48,766 nucleotides of DNA from a virus. The stretch lies in IMG/VR virus record IMGVR_UViG_3300044609_000614, positions 1 through 48,766 of that record; one strand, written 5' to 3'. The position numbers were made by a program, and so were the translations under genes. The notes below the pieces were generated by a model. That model was not told the DNA's origin. It searched no databases and saw nothing but the letters and a program-made list of their open reading frames with translations. Of the stretch, positions 1 to 9,600 are shown in pieces (position 1 is the first letter of the stretch; every line of letters starts with the position of its first letter).

Positions 1-3000
1 GTTGCAGTTCCAGCAGGTATATAACCAAAAGTACCATTGATGGACTTTTTAGCATTTGCAGCAAGAACTGCAGTAGTATCATTAGTTACACTTGATATTT
101 TACCAATATATTCGTGAGAATTATTGACAAGTGTAGCAGAATAAATTAAATCATTACTTCCTAGTTGTGTTGTAAATGTAGTTGAACTTCCAGTAACTGT
201 GGTACTAGTAGTACTAGTAGAAATAGTACCAGTACCAGTTAATAGTACTAGGTTAATTGGAGTACTAGTTAATCCATTTACAGATTCTAATGCGGCAGCT
301 TTAGATGTATGTAAAGTGAAATTATTTGTAGTTACACTACCAACGAAATAATAAGAACCAGTACTAATTCCACCAATTGCATCAGTAGATGTATAGAGAA
401 CTGCATCACCTGAAGAGAATCCATGAGAAGTAATTCTAATAGTATTTTTCTCTACATTAACAGACTGTAGATAGAAGTAATGCGTTCCAATACCAGTAGA
501 TGTAAGATTAATTTTTGACGCAGCACCTAAACCATAATCAGTATAAAGTTCAATGGTTTGATCATTACCTACAGTTGAAGTAACTTTTACATAATAACTT
601 TCACCCGATAGAATACCACCGATACTTGATGCAGCACCAGAGTCATACTTAATTAAGTCACCATTAGATAATGCACCATTAGTTGTAACTACAATAGTAT
701 CTGCGGCAATATCTACTGCACCAGTTGGTGTAGCAGTTGCATCAAATGAATACTCAGTTACAGTGTGATTGGTTAATGATTTTACAGAAGCATTTGCATC
801 AGAGATGAAGTCAGATACTCCAGAAGATGCAATGAACTTTTTCTTCTGATTGATTAAATTAACATATAGTCTCTTTTCTACAGCATTTACAGTATATGAA
901 AATGCTGTAGTTGGATTTACACCACCTACATCAACATAATTTGCACTTAGAGAATCATTTGCAGTATAACCACTACCAGACTTAATGACAGAAATGGATA
1001 CTACTTTACCTGCGGTTACAGTAATATCAGCAACTGCACCTGAACCAGTACCACCTGTTAATGGTACATCAAAATAGATCTTAGTTCCAGTTGAAGGATT
1101 ATATCCATCACCTTGATTTGATAATACACCAGAATTAATTACTCCAGATTTATATCCGTTAGTTCCTTTTGTTACATCAATTGAACCATCAGCATCAGAA
1201 ACAACACCATGAACTTGAGTAATATTAGTAAAATCTGGTGTTTGATTTGGATCAACTACAATGTATTGTGAGATTGTATCAGACTGTAAAACATACGCAT
1301 TACTTACAGTCGTTAATGCAGTGATAGTAATGGTAATGTCATTTGCTGGAGATGCACCACCCAAGGAAGTTCCGAGGATAGTGAGTGTATTTCCAACAGA
1401 ATATCCAGTTCCAAATGCAGAGGCAGAAACTGAATATGTACCAGAGGTTACTGTTACGTTAAATGTTGCACCAGTACCACTACCACCACTTGCAGATACA
1501 CTTGTATAAGTATTTGTACCAGTTCCTGTACCAGAGAATGTAAATGCATTAATTGCACCCTCAGTATAACTCTCTGTTACGAAATCACCAGCTAATACCT
1601 CGGTTGCTGGTACTGTTTCAAAAATTTCTAATCTTCTATTTGGTTTTGTTACTGTGAAGTTATTAAATGTTCTACTTTGTGGAATAAGATCTGAGTTAAT
1701 CTTACCAGCAGAGTTTAACTGAACAATAGCACCTGGGACAGAGTTAGTAGAACTTGTTTTGTCAATAAAATAACCAAGTCTATTGTTTAAGAATGATCTA
1801 ACAGCAAGTTGTGTAGAAATTCTGCTGTTTGATGCACCCCCAATCTCATTATCTCCAAGTCCAATATCAGTAGAGAAAGAATCAATACTAACATTAGATA
1901 GAGATAGTTTAATGGAGGAAAGTTCACCTACGGTTACTTTCTGAGTAAAGTAAATATTACCAGTTCTGTTTTCAGCAGTAATTAAGTTTCTACCAGTAGT
2001 AGGATCATAAGGACCAACTACAAAGTCACCAAGTTCGTTTGTAGCAGAACAGTAAACTCGACCAGGGAGATCTTGAACCTGTTCATATCTTTTTTCAGTT
2101 TGACCACCATTTTGAGGTAGTGCGTTATAATCAATACCAGAACCAACATACTCAAAAGTATGTGATGACGCATTAATGATAGATGGTCTATGTAATCTAA
2201 TTCCCTTACCAATAAGAGAACTGAAAGATTGTACAATTTGACCAGTTACTGTACTCGAAATATTTGCTTGAGTCGTATATAGATCTTCTCTACTTACACA
2301 AGTACCTAATGTTACCGATTGAGGTGTTAGAGAATGATCTTGAATTGTCATTCCTGGCACAAAAAGATTCTGTACCAAATTACCAGACTGTGATACAAAA
2401 TCTACAGATACTACTAAACTACCAGGGGTACTAACAGTATTTGGTGTATAAGAGTAAACTGTACCAGAACAAGTAAAGATTCCGTTTACACCTGTTACTG
2501 TGGATGTAACATTAAAATTCTTTACTGTTCCTGCAGGAATAGTAATAGTTTGATATTTATTATGTGAGTATATAATACCATCAATAAAAAACTCTTCCTC
2601 GTTTCTGATTAACTTCTGTGTTCCTGAACCAACAGAAGTAATATCAACGATGTTTAAAAGAGAATCATCATGACACAGATAGAAAGTATCAACTGTAACT
2701 TGTTTTACATAATAAATTGTTTGGTCATCGAGACCACCAATGGTAGTATTTCCTTCATCGCTATATAAAACTGTACTACCATTTAAGAACCCATGTTCTG
2801 TGATGGTAAAAAGATTTGTGGTTGTATTTGGTGCAGTTGCAGAATTGAAAGATAATACAGTCGCTGGTGTTTTGTAATTACCAGTAATATCAGTATTACC
2901 ATCAAAAAACTTGGTAATGAAATGGTTTGTTGTTTCTCTACCAGTACCAACAACCGTAATTGCTTGTTTACTATTTACAAGACCCGCTTGAGAAATAAAT

Positions 3001-3977
3001 CCTCGGTCAAATGTAAATGTATTAGGAGAGTAACCTACAGATCTTAGACCATATCTACCAAAGTTAGTAGCAGAGTTGGTGATAGATGCATAACCACCAG
3101 ACTGTGTGTATACAGCGTTTGCACAGAAAATTTCAAAACAAGATACTAACTGTGCATATGCATCATTGATAAGTCTCCATGCAGTTCCACCAAATGATAA
3201 AATGGTGAAAGCATTCGCAACCATTGACTTACCTTGTTCTGGTGCAGCACCAGCAACAGGAGTTTCAGATTCCGCCTGAATTGTAGGAGTGTTTGGAGTG
3301 ATTACTTTATCACCATCAATAAGTACACCGTTTGCACCCAAGAATGAGATGAGTGAACAGTTCTGAATATATGGTGAAGTAGTAATTAAAGGTTTAGTAT
3401 TTGATAATCCAGTATAACCTACTCTACTTGTAGTTGTATCAGTTGGATCATCAAATGCAATCGCATAATCAAAAGTATAAGATGGAGCACCATTATTATC
3501 AAGTGCATCCCTAAGAGTAAAACCAGCAAGATATGATTTATTTCTTACACGAAAAACATCTTTTTTATTATTAAGGGGTCTAATAATTACAGATCTAAGA
3601 CTATCACCAATAACAGAAACATCATCTGGAACAATTACAGGATTATCCTCATAGTATTCACCAGAGGCAATCATAATTGTTACAGGCTTAGGCATGCCAG
3701 AAGCAATCTGACATGCTTTCTTGATAGTCTTTACTGGGGTATTTACACCATCTCCAGAATCATTACCATTTTTTGTAGATACAAAAATTCTATTACCACC
3801 CTGAGGATCGGATGGGTTGATTTCTAAAATAGTTTCTACACCGCTGACGTTTTTCTTAAAAAAGATTTTACCGTCAAATGTGTTTAAACCTAATTCACCT
3901 AATTGAAGATCTGAAACGGTGGGAATTTTCCCAGGTACTGCTGATCGTCTTAGACGAATATTAGTGCTCTTTGCCAT
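1..3977 (-). CDS. Large virion/tail-fibre-like structural protein, C-terminus beyond window
   Basis: Open frame from an ATG at 3977 to the left edge (about 1325 codons), so the C-terminus is missing. The start reads MAKSTNIRLRRSAVPGKIPT, a short basic leader also seen at the start of the next gene (IIKLRRTTT), typical of cyanophage tail-fibre or virion surface proteins. Residues 60-200 have a pectin-lyase-like pattern (stretches such as NRIFVSTKNGNDSGDG and PVTIMIASGEYYEDNPVIVP), suggesting a right-handed beta-helix. Later there are repeated modules of the type HGF..GD.V.Y...IGGL....YYV that are also found in the 6611-12220 gene. No catalytic motif was recognised. It is probably a distal tail or fibre component, but the exact role is inferred only from composition and neighbours. 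Confidence 0.75.
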   Translation of the reverse strand, partial: MAKSTNIRLRRSAVPGKIPTVSDLQLGELGLNTFDGKIFFKKNVSGVETILEINPSDPQGGNRIFVSTKNGNDSGDGVNTPVKTIKKACQIASGMPKPVTIMIASGEYYEDNPVIVPDDVSVIGDSLRSVIIRPLNNKKDVFRVRNKSYLAGFTLRDALDNNGAPSYTFDYAIAFDDPTDTTTSRVGYTGLSNTKPLITTSPYIQNCSLISFLGANGVLIDGDKVITPNTPTIQAESETPVAGAAPEQGKSMVANAFTILSFGGTAWRLINDAYAQLVSCFEIFCANAVYTQSGGYASITNSATNFGRYGLRSVGYSPNTFTFDRGFISQAGLVNSKQAITVVGTGRETTNHFITKFFDGNTDITGNYKTPATVLSFNSATAPNTTTNLFTITEHGFLNGSTVLYSDEGNTTIGGLDDQTIYYVKQVTVDTFYLCHDDSLLNIVDITSVGSGTQKLIRNEEEFFIDGIIYSHNKYQTITIPAGTVKNFNVTSTVTGVNGIFTCSGTVYSYTPNTVSTPGSLVVSVDFVSQSGNLVQNLFVPGMTIQDHSLTPQSVTLGTCVSREDLYTTQANISSTVTGQIVQSFSSLIGKGIRLHRPSIINASSHTFEYVGSGIDYNALPQNGGQTEKRYEQVQDLPGRVYCSATNELGDFVVGPYDPTTGRNLITAENRTGNIYFTQKVTVGELSSIKLSLSNVSIDSFSTDIGLGDNEIGGASNSRISTQLAVRSFLNNRLGYFIDKTSSTNSVPGAIVQLNSAGKINSDLIPQSRTFNNFTVTKPNRRLEIFETVPATEVLAGDFVTESYTEGAINAFTFSGTGTGTNTYTSVSASGGSGTGATFNVTVTSGTYSVSASAFGTGYSVGNTLTILGTSLGGASPANDITITITALTTVSNAYVLQSDTISQYIVVDPNQTPDFTNITQVHGVVSDADGSIDVTKGTNGYKSGVINSGVLSNQGDGYNPSTGTKIYFDVPLTGGTGSGAVADITVTAGKVVSISVIKSGSGYTANDSLSANYVDVGGVNPTTAFSYTVNAVEKRLYVNLINQKKKFIASSGVSDFISDANASVKSLTNHTVTEYSFDATATPTGAVDIAADTIVVTTNGALSNGDLIKYDSGAASSIGGILSGESYYVKVTSTVGNDQTIELYTDYGLGAASKINLTSTGIGTHYFYLQSVNVEKNTIRITSHGFSSGDAVLYTSTDAIGGISTGSYYFVGSVTTNNFTLHTSKAAALESVNGLTSTPINLVLLTGTGTISTSTTSTTVTGSSTTFTTQLGSNDLIYSATLVNNSHEYIGKISSVTNDTTAVLAANAKKSINGTFGYIPAGTA

Positions 3978-4021
3978 ATGGCCCCTCAATAATCTGCTAT
4001 ATAGCAGGGTTACTTATTTTT

Positions 4022-4029
4022 TATTTAGA
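4022..4029 (-). promoter_or_regulatory. Late-promoter-like box TCTAAATA before the fibre gene
   Basis: On the minus strand the box TCTAAATA lies about 45 bases before the ATG at 3977, just after the stop of the upstream gene. It departs from T4 TATAAATA at its second base. The leader holds a small perfect hairpin (CTGCT ATAT AGCAG). Plausible but not certain. Confidence 0.4.
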
Positions 4030-4030
4030 C

Positions 4031-5929
4031 TCAATAAGTGCCACCATCGATTGTAGCGGTCCACACTGGCGTTCCAGTTGCATCAACAGTTAGAATTTGA
4101 TATGAATCATTTACATCTGTACCAGTTCCAGGTGATGCCATGTTTGCAGCAGCAGTTACTAGAAGGGCGTTAGATCCATTACCGTAAATAATACCCTTTG
4201 TAGTAAATGTAGATGCACCAGTACCACCGTACTGAACTTCTAAATCATTGGTTAACTGTAAAGTTCCGATTGAGAAAGTTCCTAGAGTTCCTGTTGCGAC
4301 ATTGTTATTGAATGTTGCATCTGGAATAAAGGTGAAATCACCAGTATTCTTTCTGAAACCAAAGAAACCTGTCTTAGGAGTATTTGCACTTACATAGTTA
4401 AACTGAATACCACGATCAAATGCATCATCTGTTGCTTGTGTGAATGTTAACTCTTGTACTGACTGATTTGTACTTGCAGCAATACCAGAAGTTAAATTAT
4501 TACTTAGTGTAACTTCACTATAATTTACTGCAGGATTTAGTACGGTAGTAGAATTACCACCAGCATTTGCAGTGTGAATAGTGATACCAGCGTAATAAGA
4601 ATATTCTCTTACTCTGTAGTTATTAAAGATTTCAACTTTAATTCTATTGTTTACACTATCTACACCACCAGTTGCTACTGTACCAATTCTCTGTCTTGGA
4701 CTAATTGATCCATCAAATACTTCAGTACCAGCAGGAAAATTAGTTACACTTGTTACATTAAACTCTGCAACAATTTTACTTACTGTAGTATTACTTGGAA
4801 CTCCATTACCAGATTGTACAGATGAACCAACAACTAGGTCAGTTACGTTATCTAAAACTACAACTGGTTGACCACTTGCAGCTGCAGCAACTACAGTCTT
4901 GTTAGAAACTGTATCACCAAGAATGATTAATGGTTCGTTTACTGATACACTGGTAGAGTTTACTGTTGTAGTAGTACCAGTTACAGTTAAGTTACCACGA
5001 ACAATCAAGTTACCACCAGAATCACCGGCTGATGGATATGGATCTAATACAATACTTGTGGTATTAGGATCTGTATTATAAATTGTATTTCCAGTTACAC
5101 CTAACTTACCGAAGTTAACTACTGTAGAGGAAGATCCAATATTTAAATTGTTTGCAGCGCCAGCAAAATTTACTGTTGTTGCATTTGCATTGACTAGATT
5201 AAATGTTGCAGAAGTTGTAGTTAGATCTCCACCATTTACGGCAAGATCATCAGTAAGTGTTAATGCACCACTAAAACTAACTGTACCACCAACATTTAGG
5301 TTTCCAGCAATACCAACACCACCACCTACAACTAAAGCACCAGTAGTGGTACTTGTAGATGCAGTTGTAGCAGTAACTGATGTAATACCAGAAATTCCTA
5401 GAGTACCAGAAATTAGGGTATTACCAGTTGCTGATGCAACACTAAAAGTATTAGTACCTAAATTACCATCATTAACTAGGAAGAATTGGTTTGCACCACC
5501 AGTGAAAATTAAATCACCAGTTCCATTAGGATCAATTTCTAAATCTGCATTAGATCTAGTTGTGGAAATTACATTAGAAGTTCCACCTAGAATTTGAATA
5601 CCTTTATTGGTGTTATCACCAACTAGTAATTTGTCAATATAACCACCCTGATCAGTTACAATTGCACCACCATCAGTGTTTAAACTGGCGAGAGTATCAG
5701 TTACAAGTGTACCTGGGGTATGCTGTAGCAAATTAACATAGTAGGCACCACCCACTATGATTGGATTATTGGAAGGGGAAGATGGATCACCAATATAAAG
5801 TCTATTACCACTATTGGTAGATCTTATATTCCCACCTACATTATAAGCATACGCTAATTCACCAGTGTTTAAGTTAGAAGGTGCATTAGCGGTAGTAGTT
5901 CTTCTGAGTTTAATTATTGTTCCAGCCAC
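4031..5929 (-). CDS. Virion structural protein, fibre-like, beta-rich
   Basis: 632 residues. The start codon is GTG, sharing its G with the TAG stop of the upstream gene (TAGTG), so translation is probably coupled. The N-terminus (MAGTIIKLRRTTTANAPSNL) matches in style the start of the 3977 gene. The middle is Ser/Thr/Gly/Asn-rich beta sequence with repeated phrases such as GTLGISGITSV, VVGGGVGIAGNLNVGG and NLIVRGNLTVTGTTTTV, as in cyanophage fibre or neck-whisker-like virion proteins. No enzyme motif is visible. It lies in a run of structural genes 1-13405 on one strand. Role as a tail-fibre or surface protein is an inference. Confidence 0.75.
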   Translation of the reverse strand: MAGTIIKLRRTTTANAPSNLNTGELAYAYNVGGNIRSTNSGNRLYIGDPSSPSNNPIIVGGAYYVNLLQHTPGTLVTDTLASLNTDGGAIVTDQGGYIDKLLVGDNTNKGIQILGGTSNVISTTRSNADLEIDPNGTGDLIFTGGANQFFLVNDGNLGTNTFSVASATGNTLISGTLGISGITSVTATTASTSTTTGALVVGGGVGIAGNLNVGGTVSFSGALTLTDDLAVNGGDLTTTSATFNLVNANATTVNFAGAANNLNIGSSSTVVNFGKLGVTGNTIYNTDPNTTSIVLDPYPSAGDSGGNLIVRGNLTVTGTTTTVNSTSVSVNEPLIILGDTVSNKTVVAAAASGQPVVVLDNVTDLVVGSSVQSGNGVPSNTTVSKIVAEFNVTSVTNFPAGTEVFDGSISPRQRIGTVATGGVDSVNNRIKVEIFNNYRVREYSYYAGITIHTANAGGNSTTVLNPAVNYSEVTLSNNLTSGIAASTNQSVQELTFTQATDDAFDRGIQFNYVSANTPKTGFFGFRKNTGDFTFIPDATFNNNVATGTLGTFSIGTLQLTNDLEVQYGGTGASTFTTKGIIYGNGSNALLVTAAANMASPGTGTDVNDSYQILTVDATGTPVWTATIDGGTY

Positions 5930-6183
5930 TAGTAGTTGCCTCCGCTGATGGTAAGATTAGAATTTTCGAGAGTGTTAGTAGCGACCCATCGTTGTGTTGT
6001 TGAATTATACATTAATAACGAACCATCACCTAACTGACTAACATCCACATCTTCCAGCTGACTCAAAAGTCTGATCGCACTTTGATTTACACCTGGAACT
6101 TGTGCTCCTACGGCGTTTGGATCAGTATTTAATACTGCATTCAAACTAGGTGTTTGTTGAACTTTAATGCGTATGTCGTTCAT
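5929..6183 (-). CDS. Small virion-associated protein (84 aa), unknown
   Basis: 84 residues (MNDIRIKVQQTPSLNAVLN start). Its ATG overlaps the TAA stop of the 6183-6518 gene (TAATG) and its stop overlaps the GTG of the next gene, so it is part of a tightly coupled three-gene unit. The end (NSTTQRWVATNTLENSNLTI) resembles the 'LVYNSTTSKWVATNTL' pattern common in phage fibre proteins, where it precedes beta-rich shaft sequence. Likely a small structural or fibre-attachment protein; not identified more closely. Confidence 0.65.
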   Translation of the reverse strand: MNDIRIKVQQTPSLNAVLNTDPNAVGAQVPGVNQSAIRLLSQLEDVDVSQLGDGSLLMYNSTTQRWVATNTLENSNLTISGGNY

Positions 6184-6518
6184 TATGCAGTTACTCCTTC
6201 TGTGACGGTTACTATTCCTTCAGCGACTCTCATCTTTGACAAGAGAGTATCGGTAATAACAACATCATAAACGTACCTACCTGCTTGAAGTAACGAAGTC
6301 TGAGCACTGGTCATTTTCAGTTTAATGATTCCACGAGTTCTATCGAAGAATTCAACTGTAAATGGAAATGTTGTAGATGAATAATAACTTTTTTTCATTG
6401 AAGCGGCGGCGGTGTACCCAGTTAAATTAATTGGTACACCGTTGACATCAGTTAGAGTTATTGTAGCACTAAAGTCACAATATTGGTCTAGTATTAAATT
6501 GAAAACTGGTGTCGCCAT
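6183..6518 (-). CDS. Small structural protein, BppU N-domain-like fold likely
   Basis: 111 residues. The order of segments (an N-terminal FNLILDQYCDFSATITLTD, then NLTGYTAAASMK, then RGIIKLKMTSAQTSLLQAGR and YVYDVVIT) follows the pattern of the immunoglobulin-like N-terminal domain of baseplate upper proteins (BppU family), which attaches receptor-binding parts to baseplates. This is recalled family similarity, not a search result. It is the first gene behind a late promoter (6554-6561) and leads the unit running to the fibre genes, consistent with a role in fibre attachment. Confidence 0.6.
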   Translation of the reverse strand: MATPVFNLILDQYCDFSATITLTDVNGVPINLTGYTAAASMKKSYYSSTTFPFTVEFFDRTRGIIKLKMTSAQTSLLQAGRYVYDVVITDTLLSKMRVAEGIVTVTEGVTA

Positions 6519-6553
6519 TACCTACCACACTGTATAAACTAGGTCTCTTCATA

Positions 6554-6561
6554 TATTTATA
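6554..6561 (-). promoter_or_regulatory. T4-type late promoter TATAAATA
   Basis: Exact TATAAATA on the minus strand, about 36 bases before the ATG at 6518. It follows directly on the U-tract of the terminator at 6561-6589, so one transcript ends where the next begins. Confidence 0.75.
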
Positions 6562-6589
6562 AAAAAAGTCCCCCAGTATTGAGGGACTT
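6561..6589 (-). terminator. Rho-independent terminator after the 1869-aa gene
   Basis: On the minus strand AAGTCCC pairs with GGGACTT around a 10-base loop and is followed by seven Ts. It lies about 20 bases after the stop of the large structural gene. Confidence 0.8.
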
Positions 6590-6610
6590 ATAATAAACAG
6601 GGATATTAAA

Positions 6611-9600
6611 TTATGCTTGTGCCTCAGTCCAAGTTAGACGGGAAGATACCTGGAATGGGGAGTTAGCAGTGATCTGTGATGTATCTACAGGAGTAATTAC
6701 GACAGTTAGAATATCAGGTCCGTTTGGATACACGTTGTTACCACCTAGAATTGCGTTACCAATAAGAGCAAGATTACCAAGATCTTGTTCTGTATTGTTT
6801 AATGCCCTTCTTACAGGTGCAGAAGTTGTACCACCAGAAATATTAGCACCACCAGCAGCACGGAAGGAGAAGATAGTAGTTCCACCCTGAATTGTATCAC
6901 CGATAGCATGACGATAAAGTTGACTTAGGGCGGGAGCACCTACTGTGGTGAAGGTATCATTTGACAACTGACCATTCAATCTTAGTTGAACGATAGAGTC
7001 ATGTGTACAAAGAAGACCTACTGTTTTTAGAGTTAATTGCATTCTGTTGATTAGTTCACGGAAACCTAGAAGACCAGTAGTGCTGTTATCTACAGATGGT
7101 GCAAGTCTGATAGAAACTAGAGGAATTGGTGCAAGACTGAAGATTGTACCAATACCAGAACTGATTGTTAATGTACTGTAAGTAGTACCAGCACCAGATC
7201 CAGCAGGTGCAGCTGCATTTGCACTCATTAAAGCATTATATGTGTTTGCACCAGACTGTTGATAAATTGTGAGGATAGTTGTATTTTCTGGAACTGCACC
7301 AAAACCAGTTTGACCTTCAGGAATAGTAATTGGAGCACCAACATATAGTTTAGCAACATCAGTTGCACTAATGTTTCTAATAATGTTACTTCCTAGTACT
7401 AAGTTACCAGAGAATGTGGTATTACCACCGTTGGTAAAGGATAGGGTGTTAGAGTCAGCAGTGAAGAGGTATGCCTTATCACCGTCATATCTACCATCCA
7501 TGATTACTGAGGTGCCCCAGTGGAATAGTGATGGTGAGAAGGTTGGATTACCGAAGGTATTCACTTCATAACGGGCAGGTAAGTTACCAGCTCTGAAGTA
7601 TGCCTCAGTAAACTTGTTGTTGTGAATATATTCATGGAAGTACTTAACTTCACCATTTTGATCCTTGAATCCATAACGAATTTTACCAGCACCATACCAA
7701 GAATAATCTAGGTAGACCATCTGAATTCTATTGATATCTAGAACATAACCATGAATTCCATAACCATCTGCCTTATCTAGGTTCCACTCGTATTGTGGGG
7801 TCTTAGTATCAATCGTCTTAGTAACAATTGCATTGTTGATGGTTACACCACGATACTCAGGTTGTACATACATTTGTGATGCACTGTCAATCTGAGTGAT
7901 TAGATAACTTTGACCACGAATTACAACATAATCACCAGGGGTTAATTGTGTATTAAATCTGGCATTACCATCACCCTCAATGAGACAACTTCTGTTAGTT
8001 ACAGTAACTGTACCAGAAATTTGTTGAATAGAACTTCTTCTTACACAATAGAGGTTAGAACCATCATATTCGAAGAACATACCATTCTGAGTATCATATA
8101 GACCTGCACGTACAACAGCATCTGTCCAGTTAACTAGGTTAAACTTAGGGAATCCGTTTGCAATACTACTTGAAGCATTTGCAGGGAATGTAAGTGGAGT
8201 ACTTGCACCAGAAGATGTTGCAGCATTACTAATTGTGATTTCATTAGTTGCAGAGAATACATCTACAACTACTGTACTTGCAGGAATACCAGTGCCAGTG
8301 ACTGATGTTCCTGATTGAATGAAGTCAAGAATATTGGTAACTGTAAATGTTACACCAGTTGCAGTGGAGGTAACAGCATTATTGAGGAACACAATACCTT
8401 CTGCAGTTCTAATACTAGTAATTCTAGTATTAGAAGGAATACCAGTACCACTAATGGTCATACCAATTTGTAGAGACACAATATTGGTTGGTGTTACACC
8501 TGTAATTCTGTTTACTGGATTCGTAGGAGTTGCAACATTATTAATATTACCAGTAAATGTCTTATTGATACTACTAATAGTTGTACTACCGTTAGTTCTT
8601 GTCCCAGTTGCAGTATAAGTAATAAAGGTATATGTAAATGTGTAGTCATCAATAATTAATCCTACATCAAATGTTCCGTTATATGGGTTAGCACCTGTTG
8701 GTACTTGTGCCTCACTAATCTTAACCTGATAAGAACCATTTGGTTTTAGATAGTGTGGAGTCTTAGTTACAACAGTTGCAGTGCTACCGTTGGAAGTAAT
8801 TCTCTGTACATCAAATGGTGGATTGAAGTTAATGGATAGAGATACCTGAATACCTTTACCTGGCTGATAACGGAAGTATCTACGGGTCTGTCTAATGATA
8901 GTAGAGTTTGGTAGATTACCAGAGGTAATATTAACACCACCATCAAAAGGTCTGTGAGTAGTGATTGCATCAGACTTCACGTATAGACCAGTAGGTATGA
9001 AGTAACGGTTTAGACCATTTACTTGTGGATTATCAGATAGTGCAGAGTTAAATGTGCCTGGGTTAGTAGCAATAGTAACTGTGAATGTTGTGAGTGTTGG
9101 AGTTGCAAGAACAATCCAAGAACCATCAGTTTGACTAGTTGAGTTATAACCACTTAAACCAAGAGTACCACCAGTTACACCTACACCAGTTACTTGAACG
9201 TTTTGACCAGGAGTAAATCCATGAGAAGATGAGGTAGTAAATGTTGCAGTAGTACCAGCATATGTGGCATTAGTGATTCTATAAGTAGTCTCCAAATTAG
9301 GAGAAGACTTAAGTTTCATAATTGTATCACTCTTTACAGAGTCAATTTCAAGTGCATAGAAAGTTCCTGGAGCACCCTGTACTGATGTATAGAATTTAAA
9401 GATGTCACCTGGAGTGAAAGTAGAAAGGAACTTAGTTCTAACACCTCTTACGAAAAGATTTGCCTCATTAGCAGTTTTTGAGGTTGTGAAAATATAACCA
9501 TCACCAACTAAGAAAGAGTTGATTGAGTTAGTAGTAAATGTATGAGAAGAACCAGAACCTACTGAGTTAATATCAATATTAATATTTCTTTCTCTTGCTG

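Noticed and set aside
4647-5597. Several plus-strand frames (74, 60 and 149 residues) in the fibre gene
   Set aside because: Shadows of the repetitive minus-strand gene at 4031-5929.
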